From NCBI RefSeq assembly GCF_017592555.1, contig NZ_JAGFNS010000017.1, positions 106,529-170,528 on the forward strand: a stretch of 64,000 bases of DNA. Reading direction: 5' to 3'. Below the pieces are notes generated by a model, which saw nothing but the letters and a program-made list of their open reading frames with translations, was not told the origin of the DNA and did no database searches. The position numbers and the translations under genes were made by a program. The stretch is from Actinoplanes flavus (GTDB lineage Bacteria > Actinomycetota > Actinomycetes > Mycobacteriales > Micromonosporaceae). Position 1 is the first letter of the stretch. Every line of letters starts with the position of its first letter. Of this stretch, positions 39,107 through 47,223 are shown piece by piece.

Positions 39107-40276
39107 TCAGGCCCAGATCTTCTGGGGCTCGCTGCGGCGCTCGGCCAGCGACGGCGCCTTCTCGTACTCGCGTACCACCTGATAACGAGTGTCCCGCTCG
39201 ACCGGCTGGAATCCGGCGTCCCAGATCAGGTCGAGCAGGTCCTCGCGGTGCATGGTGTGCGGGGTGCCGTACGAGTCGGCGTCGTGCGTGATCTTGTACT
39301 CCACCACCGAGCCGTCCAGGTCGTCGGCGCCGAAGTTGAGCGACAACTGGGCCACCGACAGACCGTGCATGACCCAGAAGCACTTCACGTGCGGCACGTT
39401 GTCGAACATCAGCCGGGACACCGCGAACGTCTTGAGCGACTCGGCCGGCGCCGCCATCGTGGTGCGCTCCTGGATCCGGTTACGGACCTTGCCGTCCGCC
39501 GAGTCGTGGAAGTCGTGCTGGTAGCGCAGCGGGATGAAGACCGCGAACCCACCGGTCTCGTCCTGGAGCTCGCGCAGCCGCATCACGTGGTCGACCCGGT
39601 GCCGCGGTTCCTCGATGTGCCCGTACAGCATGGTGGCGGGCGTCGTCATGCCCTTCTCGTGGGCCAGCCGGTGGATCCGCGACCAGTCCTCCCAGTGGCA
39701 CTCGTGGTCCACGATGTGCTGCCGGACCTCCCAGTCGAAGATCTCGGCGCCGCCACCGGTCAGCGACTCCAGGCCGGCGTCCATCAGCTCGTCCAGGATC
39801 TCGCTCGCCGACAGCCCGCTGATCTTCTCGAACCACTGCACCTCGGTCGCGGTGAAACACTTGAGCTTCACGTTCGGCAGCGCGGCCTTCAGCTCACGCA
39901 GTACCTTCGGGTAGTACCGCCAGGGGAGGGTGGGGTGCAGGCCGTTGACGATGTGCAGCTCGGTGAGCTGCTCGTCCTCCATCTCCTTGGCCTTGCGGAC
40001 GGCCTCGTCGATGCGCATCGTGTACGCGTCCTTCTCACCCGGCTTGCGTTGGAAGGAACAGTAGGCACAGCTGGCCGAGCAGACGTTGGTGAGATTGAGG
40101 TGCCGGTTGACGTTGAACATCACCCGGTCACCGTTCAGCTCGGTGCGCCTGTGGTGCGCCAGACGGCCGAGCCAGGCGAGATCATCGCAGTCGTAGAGCG
40201 CGACGCCGTCCTCGCGGCTCAGCCGCTCACCGGCGTAGACCTTCGCTTCCAGCTCACGCTTCAACCCCGCATCCAT
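39107..40276 (-). CDS. mqnE: aminofutalosine synthase (radical SAM)
   Basis: This 389-residue radical SAM enzyme joins 3-enolpyruvylbenzoate to SAM to make aminofutalosine, the second step of the futalosine route. The 4Fe-4S motif CxxxCxxC is Cys66, 70 and 73 (CSASCAYC). Family stretches are 'RHLNLTNVCSASCAYCSF', 'LHIVNGLHPTLPWRYY' and 'HECHWEDWSRIHRLAHEKG'. I chose ATG 40276; the upstream 14 codons lack homology. Confidence 0.94.
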   Translation of the reverse strand: MDAGLKRELEAKVYAGERLSREDGVALYDCDDLAWLGRLAHHRRTELNGDRVMFNVNRHLNLTNVCSASCAYCSFQRKPGEKDAYTMRIDEAVRKAKEMEDEQLTELHIVNGLHPTLPWRYYPKVLRELKAALPNVKLKCFTATEVQWFEKISGLSASEILDELMDAGLESLTGGGAEIFDWEVRQHIVDHECHWEDWSRIHRLAHEKGMTTPATMLYGHIEEPRHRVDHVMRLRELQDETGGFAVFIPLRYQHDFHDSADGKVRNRIQERTTMAAPAESLKTFAVSRLMFDNVPHVKCFWVMHGLSVAQLSLNFGADDLDGSVVEYKITHDADSYGTPHTMHREDLLDLIWDAGFQPVERDTRYQVVREYEKAPSLAERRSEPQKIWA

Positions 40277-40441
40277 GCGGTCGAGGGTACGTGCCGTCGC
40301 CCGGGCGGCCCGCGGCACCGGTGAGACGAAGAATTCTCAGCGTCCTTTCACCTTCATTGGATCGACATGGGTGCGCGGCTTGCGGTATGAACCAATAGGA
40401 ACGACAAGCGACGGCCACTCACCGGCGCGGACGGGGAGCTG

Positions 40442-42115
40442 ATGTCCAAGGCATTGCGGCACGGATCGCCGAATCGCATGCGCTTCGTGCGGTCCCGCTT
40501 TCGACCTGTCGTGTGCTCGGCCGCGGTCGCGGCGGCGATCGCAGCGCTCTTCCAGCCGATCCCGGCGATGGCCGATCCCGTCTCGGTGACCGCCTCCACC
40601 TCGGTTCCGGACGCTGGAGCCCGCCCCCCGCAGCTCACCTCGCTCGTCCTGCCCGGCGCGCCGACCACCAGCCCCACCCCGACCACCCCGTCGCTCATCA
40701 CGCCCGGCGTCGTCGCCAGCCCGGTCATTCAGAAGGTCGAGAAGGGCCGCGCCGAGATCGCCGCCCTCGGCGACCAGCTGATCCGGCTGGGCCAGGATCG
40801 CGACCTCGCCCAGACCCACCTCACCGCCGCCGCGCAGCGGGTCACCGACACCCAGCAGGCCGCCGCCCAGGCGAAGACGGTCGCCGCCGAGGCCGCCGCC
40901 GCGACCATGCAACAGGCCGCCGCCCTGCCGCCCGGCACCCTCGACTCCGGTCTGCTCGACCTCGACGCGCTGGCCCGCATGCAGCGTGGTGACGCCACGT
41001 CGTACGAGGCGGCCGCCTCACGCCTGGCCGCCGCCGAGGCCGCGGTGAAGACCGCCACCGACGAGCACCTGCTCGCGACCAACCGGCACAGCAGCCTCGC
41101 CGCACAGTGGACCGCGCTGAACACGCAACTCGGCCAGAAACAGGCGGCCCAGAAGAAGTACGAAGACGCGCACCGCGACGAGATCAGCGCCGCCGAGAGC
41201 ACGGCGAACGCGGCGGACCAGCAGCTCGGCGCCGAATACCTGGCCGGCTCCCAGGAGGGCCGCGACGCCGACCCCCGCGCGGTCAAGGCGCTCGAATACG
41301 CGCTGGCCCAGCGTGGCGACCCGTATGTGTGGTCCGAGGAGGGCCCGGATCGGTACGACTGCTCCGGCCTGATGTACGCGGCCTACCGCTCCACCGGCTA
41401 CCCACTCGTCCGGGTCTCCCGCGATCAGTACTACCAGACCCGTGACCGGGTGGTCTCCCGCTACTCGCTGCTCCCCGGCGACCTGCTCTTCTTCAGCTCC
41501 TCCAGCAGCTGGACGGGCATTCACCACGTCGCCATGTATGCGGGCGAGGGCATGATGGTCGAGGCCCCGCGGACCGGCCTGAACGTCCGTCTCACCCCGG
41601 TCCGGTGGAGCCGCCTGTTCGCGGCGACACGGGTGTACGGGTCGATCGAGGGTGACACCGAGACGCCGGACCTCGGCGCCCCCGACCCGGACGAGCCGGC
41701 CACCACGTCGCCGAGCCCGGGTTCGACCACCAGCAAGCCGCCGACCAGTCCGTCGAGCAGCCCGTCGAGCAGCAAGACGCCGAAACCGGGCACCTCCGGT
41801 TCGACGTCCCCGTCGGCCTCGCCGTCGACGTCGCCGTCCACCTCACCGTCACCGTCGGCGTCCCCGTCCACCTCACCGTCGACGTCGCCGTCGACCAGCC
41901 CGTCACCGACGACCCCGACGACCACACCGGCTCCGGCCGAGACCAGTTCGTCGGCCTCGGCCGCCGCGACGACGTCGACCGGCTCCGCGTCCGTGACGTC
42001 AGCGTCGAAGACCACGTCCACGTCCGCTTCGAAGACCACCTCCGAGTCCGCTTCGAAGACCGCCTCCGAGTCCGCTTCGAAATCCGCCTCCACGTCCGCT
42101 TCGTCCGGCGACTGA
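40442..42115 (+). CDS. secreted NlpC/P60 peptidoglycan endopeptidase with Ser/Thr/Pro tail
   Basis: This 557-residue exported protein has an Arg-rich signal peptide ('RFRPVVCSAAVAAAIAALFQPIPAMA'), a coiled-coil region (about residues 100-270), and an NlpC/P60 domain (about 280-395) with catalytic Cys in 'YDCSGLMYAAY' (~306) and His in 'IHHVAMYAGEG' (~362). The last ~150 residues are almost only Ser, Thr, Pro, Lys and Glu (repeats such as SPSTSPS and SASKTTS), likely a wall-spanning or glycosylated stalk. It probably cuts stem peptides during growth or sporulation, like RipA-type hydrolases. Confidence 0.9.
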   Translation: MSKALRHGSPNRMRFVRSRFRPVVCSAAVAAAIAALFQPIPAMADPVSVTASTSVPDAGARPPQLTSLVLPGAPTTSPTPTTPSLITPGVVASPVIQKVEKGRAEIAALGDQLIRLGQDRDLAQTHLTAAAQRVTDTQQAAAQAKTVAAEAAAATMQQAAALPPGTLDSGLLDLDALARMQRGDATSYEAAASRLAAAEAAVKTATDEHLLATNRHSSLAAQWTALNTQLGQKQAAQKKYEDAHRDEISAAESTANAADQQLGAEYLAGSQEGRDADPRAVKALEYALAQRGDPYVWSEEGPDRYDCSGLMYAAYRSTGYPLVRVSRDQYYQTRDRVVSRYSLLPGDLLFFSSSSSWTGIHHVAMYAGEGMMVEAPRTGLNVRLTPVRWSRLFAATRVYGSIEGDTETPDLGAPDPDEPATTSPSPGSTTSKPPTSPSSSPSSSKTPKPGTSGSTSPSASPSTSPSTSPSPSASPSTSPSTSPSTSPSPTTPTTTPAPAETSSSASAAATTSTGSASVTSASKTTSTSASKTTSESASKTASESASKSASTSASSGD

Positions 42116-42299
42116 GCCGGCCGCGTCGGCCCAAAACGAGTAGTACGCCCGGAAAACGGCCCATCCGCCGGTCGGATAACCGTCCCGGAGCGGGTGCCGT
42201 TGATGCCGGGTGTGTTCACACCGGCTGATGTGGCACGGTTAAGGTCAGCGCCCGACGTCCGAAACCGTCGGCAGCGGTGGTCGGTTCGGGAGGATTTCC

Positions 42300-44009
42300 A
42301 TGGACGAGCAGCAGGCGACCAAGGACGGCGAAGTCGGGACGCCGCCCGCTTCGCCGCCGCCCGCTAACGACGCCGAGGGGTTTGCTCCACCACCCCCACC
42401 GGCGCCGGGCGCCCTGTGGGCCGCCCCCTCGGACAGCGCGGAGTCCGCCTCCGACGCCCCGGCCGTCAAGGCGTCCGCTCCGGTCCCGGTCTCCGCAGCC
42501 CCCGCCGCCGATACGGCCAAGCCGGCCCCGGCCGCCCCCGCTGTCGGCTCCGCGAAGCCCGTCTCGGCCGCACCCGCCTCCGCAGCCCCCGCAGTCGGCT
42601 CCGCCAAACCCGTCTCGGCCGCACCCGCAGCCGGGTCCGCCGAGCCGGTCTCGGCCGCACCCGCCTCCGCAGCCCCCGCAGCCGGGTCCGCCAAACCGGT
42701 CTCGGCCGCACCCGCGCCCGCAGCCCTCGCAGTCGGGTCCGCCAAGCCCGTCTCGGCCGCACCCGCCGTCGGCTCCGCCAAACCCGTCTCGGCCGCACCC
42801 GCCGTCGGCTCCGCCAAACCCGTCTCGGCCGCACCCGCCGTCGGCTCCGCCAAACCCGTCTCGGCCGCGCCCGCAGTCGGCTCCGCCGAGCCGGTCTCGG
42901 CCGCACCCGCCAGCGGGGCCGCGCGCGCCGCCGTGCCCGGCTCCGTCAAGCCGGCCGCCGACGAGGTGCCCGCCGCCGCACGCGCCACGGCACAACCGAA
43001 GGTCTACGGCTCGATCGCCTCGCTCGAGGAGCCCGCCGACCCGAAACCGGCCGAGCCTGAGCCCGCCGACCCGCAGAAGCCTGAGCCCGCCGACCCGGAG
43101 AAGCCCGAGCCGACCGAGCCGGAGAAGAAGCCGGAACCGGAGAAGCCCGCCGACCCGGACGAGCCCGAGCCGTCGCAGCCGAGGCCGGTGCCCCGCCCCG
43201 CGCCGTCGAAGCCGTCCGAACCGGCCCCGATCGAGCCGGAGAAGCCTCCGACGCCGTTCCCGGCGCCGACTCCCGCGCCCGCGCCCGGCCCGGTCCCGCC
43301 GATCCCGGGGCCGCCGAGCCCGACCCCGCCCGGTCCGATCCCACCCACCCCGGTGCCACCGAGCCCGACGCCACCCGGCCCAGGCCCCAGCCCGGTGCCG
43401 CCGGGTCCCGGACCCAGCCCGGTGCCCCCGGGACCCGGCCCCAACCCGGTGCCCCCGGGTCCGGGCCCCGGCCCGATTCCGGGCCCGGTGCCGTCGCCTC
43501 CGGTGATCGGAAACGGTCTGCCCAGCTACACCCTGCCGCCCAGTGACGCTCCGGCAGGCCTGCCACCGACCTCGTACGGCACCCCGCGCGGAACGTCGTA
43601 CCGGGGCTTCCCGTCCTCGCCGGAGAACATCGAGATGACCCAGCCGGTCCACAGCGGAACGCCGCACCCGACCACCTACGGCAATCCGCCGACCACTCCG
43701 GTCAACCCGACCTCGGGCGGCGACATGCCGCAGCGCGGGCAGGCCGGCACGGTTTACAGCACCGGCGGCTACCCGGCCATCGACATGACCATGCCGGTCT
43801 CCGATCCGGTGGAGAACTCCGGTTCGCTGACCGGGCACATCCTGGCCCAGGGCTGGTACGACGCCCCGGTCGACCAGCGCCGCAGCAACCTCAAGGTGGT
43901 CATCGCCATGCTCGCCGTCCTCGGCCTGCTGGTGACCGTGAGTCTGGTGTTCGTCTTCACCGCCGGTGACGCCTTCACCGACTTCGTCGGCAATCTGACG
44001 GGTAAGTAG
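42300..44009 (+). CDS. Pro/Ala-rich repeat protein with one C-terminal membrane helix
   Basis: This 569-residue protein is intrinsically disordered for ~530 residues. It has a 12-residue repeat AVGSAKPVSAAP (about residues 80-200), then acidic DPEKPEP repeats, then PGPGPSPVPPG repeats. It ends with one membrane helix (LKVVIAMLAVLGLLVTVSLVFVF, ~residues 537-559) and a short tail. No signal peptide is seen, so the repeat part is probably cytoplasmic unless the tail-anchor is inverted. ATG 42300 follows GGGAGG. This frame is chosen over the long open frames on the other strand because of its natural membrane helix and start. I cannot assign a function. Confidence 0.75.
   Translation: MDEQQATKDGEVGTPPASPPPANDAEGFAPPPPPAPGALWAAPSDSAESASDAPAVKASAPVPVSAAPAADTAKPAPAAPAVGSAKPVSAAPASAAPAVGSAKPVSAAPAAGSAEPVSAAPASAAPAAGSAKPVSAAPAPAALAVGSAKPVSAAPAVGSAKPVSAAPAVGSAKPVSAAPAVGSAKPVSAAPAVGSAEPVSAAPASGAARAAVPGSVKPAADEVPAAARATAQPKVYGSIASLEEPADPKPAEPEPADPQKPEPADPEKPEPTEPEKKPEPEKPADPDEPEPSQPRPVPRPAPSKPSEPAPIEPEKPPTPFPAPTPAPAPGPVPPIPGPPSPTPPGPIPPTPVPPSPTPPGPGPSPVPPGPGPSPVPPGPGPNPVPPGPGPGPIPGPVPSPPVIGNGLPSYTLPPSDAPAGLPPTSYGTPRGTSYRGFPSSPENIEMTQPVHSGTPHPTTYGNPPTTPVNPTSGGDMPQRGQAGTVYSTGGYPAIDMTMPVSDPVENSGSLTGHILAQGWYDAPVDQRRSNLKVVIAMLAVLGLLVTVSLVFVFTAGDAFTDFVGNLTGK
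42540..42915 (+). repeat. 36-base tandem repeats inside the Pro/Ala-rich gene
   Basis: About nine to ten imperfect copies of a 36-base unit encode AVGSAKPVSAAP; three consecutive copies near 42757-42870 are nearly identical. Such DNA is prone to copy-number change and to assembly collapse. Confidence 0.8.
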
Positions 44010-44316
44010 CCGACGTCACGTCACCGCCTGAGCAACTGACGCGAGTCCGACAGAAGCCCGAGGCCCCGGCGTTTTGCTGCTCGGGGCCCCGGGCGCCTAA
44101 GCTGGCGAGGTTTGCGCTTCGGGGTGAGCCGGCCCACTACCCGGCCGGAATGCGGTCGGATGTTTCGACGTTCACCCGTACACTGACTGTTAGTTGTTGA
44201 CGCGGCGTGCCCACCCGGTGCACGCCACGGGCGTTCTTGCGGGCATTTCAGCGGGCGGTTCCATCAGGGGCCGCGGCGGGCCATTCGCGAGCATGCGCCC
44301 CCGTAGAGAGGTTCTC
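44010..44316 (+). other. intergenic region before the DEAD-box helicase gene
   Basis: This 307-base gap holds a GC-rich interrupted hairpin (CCCG-a-GGCCCCG at 44057-44068 pairing with CGGGGCC-c-CGGG at 44082-44093) that probably terminates the upstream gene, followed by an unusually long (>200 bases) potential 5' leader. Long leaders are common for cold-inducible DEAD-box helicases. No gene or recognised RNA motif was seen. Confidence 0.45.
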
Positions 44317-46128
44317 TTGACCACTTTCGCTGACCCCAGCACGTTCCCGTCCGTCTTCGAGAGCACGACCCCCGACAGCGAGCCCGTCGAGCAGCCGGTC
44401 ACCGAAAGTGACGTGCGTAGCTTTGCCGACCTGGGGCTCCCGTCCGAAATCGTTCGAGTCCTCAACCGTGAGGGCATCACCACCCCGTTCGAGATTCAGG
44501 CCGCGACCGTTCCGGACGCGCTGGCCGGCCGTGACGTGCTCGGCCGTGGCCAGACCGGTTCCGGCAAGACGCTGGCGTTCGGCCTGCCGGTCCTCGCTCG
44601 GACGGCGAAGGGCGGCCGCGCCCGCCCGCACCACCCGAAGGCCCTGATCCTGGTGCCGACCCGCGAGCTGGCCATGCAGGTCGCCGACTCGCTCATGCCG
44701 GTCGGCCGGGCGGTGGGTGTCTTCCTGAAGACCGCGGTCGGCGGCGTTCCGTACGACCGTCAGATGGACGCCCTGCGCCGCGGCGTCGAGGTGATCGTCG
44801 CCACTCCGGGCCGTCTCGCCGACCTGATCGAGCGGGGCGCCTGCAAGCTCGACGACGTCGAGGTCACCGTGCTCGACGAGGCCGACCAGATGGCCGACAT
44901 GGGCTTCCTGCCCGAGGTGACCGAGCTGCTGGCGAAGACCCCGGAGAATGCGCAGCGCCTGCTGTTCTCGGCCACTCTGGACGGTGACGTCGACACCCTG
45001 GTCAAGCGGTTCATGCACGACCCGGTGACGCACTCGACCGCCCCGGCCGAGGCCAGTGTCTCCACGATGGACCACCACCTGCTGCTGATCCCGCCGGCCG
45101 ACAAGTTCCCGATCACCTCGTGGATCGCGAACCGGGACGGCAAGACCATCGTCTTCGCCCGCACCCAGATGGGCGTGGACCGGCTGGTCGAGCAGCTGGC
45201 CGCGGTCGGTGTCCGGGCCGGCGCCCTGCACGGTGGCAAGACCCAGCGCGTCCGCACCCGGACGCTCGCCGAGTTCAAGGAAGGCCGGACGAACGTCCTG
45301 GTCGCGACGGACGTGGCGGCCCGTGGCATCCACGTCGACGGCATCTCGCTGGTCGTGCACGTGGACCCGCCGAAGGACCCGAAGGACTACCTGCACCGGG
45401 CCGGCCGTACCGCCCGTGCCGGCGAGTCGGGCGCGGTCGTGACGCTGGTTCTGCCGAAGCAGCGCCGCAGCACCCAGGCGATGATGTCCAAGGCCGGTGT
45501 CGCGCCGGGCGAGGTCCGCGTCCGTCTGGGTGACGAGAAGCTGGCCGAGATCACCGGCGCCCGCGAGCCGAGCGGCGTCCCGGTGGTGGAGGAGCCGGAG
45601 CCCCGTCGCGAGCGTTCCGGCGGTTCGCGTGGCCGCTTCGGCGACCGTCCCCGTGGCGACCGCCCGCAGCGTTCCTACGGTGACCGGCCGCAGCGCTCCT
45701 ACGGCGACCGCGACCGCAACGAGCGCAACTTCGGCGACCGCCCGCAGCGTTCGTTCGGCGACCGTCCCCAGGGCGACCGCTCCTACGGCGACCGCCCGCA
45801 GCGTTCCTACGGTGACCGTCCCCAGGGCGACCGTTCCTACGGCGACCGGCCTCAGGGTGACCGCTCGTACGGCGACCGCCCCCAGCGCTCCTACGGCGAC
45901 CGCCCCCAGGGCGACCGCTCGTACGGCGACCGCCCGCAGCGCTCCTACGGCGACCGCCCCCAGGGCGACCGTTCCTACGGCGACCGCCCGCAGCGTTCCT
46001 TCGGTGACCGCCCGGCCGGCGACCGCTTCGGCGACCGCCCGTCGGGTCAGCGCCGCGACGGTCAGCGCACCGACCGCCGCGAGGGCCCGAACCGTTTCGG
46101 CCCCTCCCGCCCGGCTCGCAGCCACTGA
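44317..46128 (+). CDS. DEAD-box RNA helicase with GDRPQ-repeat tail
   Basis: This 603-residue ATP-dependent RNA helicase has the Q-motif 'FADLGLPSEIVRVLNREGITTPFEIQ', Walker A 'GRGQTGSGKTLAFGLP', 'VPTRELAMQV', 'ATPGRLADLIE', the box 'VLDEADQMADMG', 'LLFSATLDGDV' and motif VI 'HRAGRTARAGESG'. From about residue 440 the tail is ~25 repeats of GDRPQR/GDRPQGDRSY, an RNA-binding, disordered segment. I chose TTG 44317 because AGAGAGG lies just upstream; ATG 44293 would add eight residues. Likely roles are RNA unwinding, ribosome assembly and cold adaptation. Confidence 0.9.
   Translation: MTTFADPSTFPSVFESTTPDSEPVEQPVTESDVRSFADLGLPSEIVRVLNREGITTPFEIQAATVPDALAGRDVLGRGQTGSGKTLAFGLPVLARTAKGGRARPHHPKALILVPTRELAMQVADSLMPVGRAVGVFLKTAVGGVPYDRQMDALRRGVEVIVATPGRLADLIERGACKLDDVEVTVLDEADQMADMGFLPEVTELLAKTPENAQRLLFSATLDGDVDTLVKRFMHDPVTHSTAPAEASVSTMDHHLLLIPPADKFPITSWIANRDGKTIVFARTQMGVDRLVEQLAAVGVRAGALHGGKTQRVRTRTLAEFKEGRTNVLVATDVAARGIHVDGISLVVHVDPPKDPKDYLHRAGRTARAGESGAVVTLVLPKQRRSTQAMMSKAGVAPGEVRVRLGDEKLAEITGAREPSGVPVVEEPEPRRERSGGSRGRFGDRPRGDRPQRSYGDRPQRSYGDRDRNERNFGDRPQRSFGDRPQGDRSYGDRPQRSYGDRPQGDRSYGDRPQGDRSYGDRPQRSYGDRPQGDRSYGDRPQRSYGDRPQGDRSYGDRPQRSFGDRPAGDRFGDRPSGQRRDGQRTDRREGPNRFGPSRPARSH
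45647..46050 (+). repeat. GDRPQ-encoding tandem repeats in the helicase tail
   Basis: Units of about 15-24 bases encode GDRPQRSY and GDRPQGDRSY many times in a row. The encoded pattern is regular but the third codon positions vary (GGCGACCG, GGTGACCG), so selection on the protein repeat rather than recent slippage is likely. Confidence 0.8.
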
Positions 46129-46599
46129 TCAACTGACACACCACGAAGCCCCGGCCGCCTCGGCGCCGGGGCTTCGCCCTTTCTGACGTCTGCCGCGGCC
46201 TCCGATTCCCTCTCCCGCCTCTTCCTTCCGGTACGGGCTGCGCCGCCCTCGCCGAATCCTCCCCGTCCCGCCACTCCACGCGAGCCCGAACCGGGCGACC
46301 GGCACCGCACGGTCCACGTGGTCCGGCTGGCCACCAGAGCTGTCTCAATGCGGTTGAAACAGCCCTCACGACCAGCCGGACCCGGGGACCCGTGCGGCGC
46401 CAGCCGCCCGGGTCGGGCCGTGCGGCGCCAGCCGCCCGGCCAGGCTCGCCCACCGATCTACGCCCGGCGGGCGCGGCACGGGCGTGACCCGGCAGGTGGT
46501 CGCGGGGTGCCACGGGACGGCCGGGATTCGGCGGGGCGGCGCAGCCCGTACAGGAAGGGAAAGCACGCCGCGGCAGGGCGGAAAGGGTAGGTTACCGGC
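46129..46599 (+). other. intergenic region with terminator and a 21-base direct repeat
   Basis: This 471-base gap begins with a strong terminator (46145-46175). It also contains two copies of CGTGCGGCGCCAGCCGCCCGG 28 bases apart (46391 and 46419), here counted in overlapping form. No convincing coding frame is present; the open frames here have shadow-like Arg/Pro/Ala composition. Confidence 0.5.
46145..46175 (+). terminator. terminator of the DEAD-box helicase gene
   Basis: The stem GAAGCCCCGGC/GCCGGGGCTTC (11 base pairs) with a nine-base loop begins 17 bases after the helicase stop and is followed by GCCCTTTCTG. Confidence 0.8.
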
Positions 46600-47223
46600 A
46601 TGCCGTTGCCTGTCGCCCTGTTCTGGGAGCGCAAGGACGTGCCGGGCGCCGAGCACGCCCTGCTGGATGTGGACCGGTATGCGCAGGGCACGATCCTGGC
46701 CGCCGCGCCGGTGCCCTATTCCTGCCGGTATGAGGTGCAGACCGGGCCGGACGGGGCGACGAGCCGGCTGGACGCGCGCGCGGAGGGCGCCGGCTGGGCG
46801 CGGACCGTGCGCCTGGAGCTGGCGGCGGGACGCTGGCGGGTGACCGCCTCCGAGCAGGGTGATCTCGACGCGGCGCTGATCGCGAACGGACATGCCCGCG
46901 CGGGGCAGCCCGGATGTGAGGACCCGGATCTGCTGTACGGCGCGTTCGACGCCGATCTGGGCGGCTCCCCGCTGTTCAACACGCTGCCGATCCGCCGGCT
47001 CGGTCTGCTGCGGGCGGAGGCGGGCGTGTCGCATCGGCTCAGCGTGGCCTGGGTGCTGGTGCCCAGCCTGGAGGTGGTGCAGGCGGACCAGATCTACACA
47101 TCGCTGGGCGACGGGCGGATCCGGTTCGCCAGTGAGACGTTCAGCGCCGACCTGACGTGTGACGCCGACGGTTTCGTCGAGGACTATCCGGGCCTGGCGC
47201 GGCGGGTCAGGTCCGCTGCTTGA
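46600..47223 (+). CDS. putative glycolipid-binding family protein (PF06475-like)
   Basis: This 207-residue, beta-rich protein has no signal peptide. It resembles the family annotated as putative glycolipid-binding: 'YAQGTILAAAPVPYSCRYEV' near the start, a central 'DLDAALIANGHARAGQPGCEDPD', 'SPLFNTLPIRRLGL' and the final 'VQADQIYTSLGDGRIRFAS'. The family name rests on structural work on one member; the function in actinobacteria is unproven. Its end overlaps the convergent protease gene by 17 bases. Confidence 0.7.
   Translation: MPLPVALFWERKDVPGAEHALLDVDRYAQGTILAAAPVPYSCRYEVQTGPDGATSRLDARAEGAGWARTVRLELAAGRWRVTASEQGDLDAALIANGHARAGQPGCEDPDLLYGAFDADLGGSPLFNTLPIRRLGLLRAEAGVSHRLSVAWVLVPSLEVVQADQIYTSLGDGRIRFASETFSADLTCDADGFVEDYPGLARRVRSAA

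Noticed and set aside
42208..42228. Inverted repeat GCCGGGTGTG/CACACCGGC before the Pro/Ala-rich gene as an operator
   Set aside because: The arms differ by a bulged base and no regulator is adjacent; it could equally be a weak terminator of the NlpC/P60 gene.
42216..43838. 540-codon open frame antisense to the Pro/Ala-rich gene
   Set aside because: It is Arg/Gly-rich shadow sequence caused by the repeats; the sense frame has a start with ribosome site and a natural membrane helix.
44248..46125. 625-codon open frame antisense to the DEAD-box helicase
   Set aside because: It is a mirror of the helicase repeats and GC-skewed codons. The product is low-complexity Val/Ala/Arg/Gly with no family features, while the sense frame has every helicase motif.
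46391..46439. 28-base-period direct repeat as a CRISPR-like array
   Set aside because: Only two units exist, the spacer is 7-8 bases, the repeat is GC-only and no cas gene is present.
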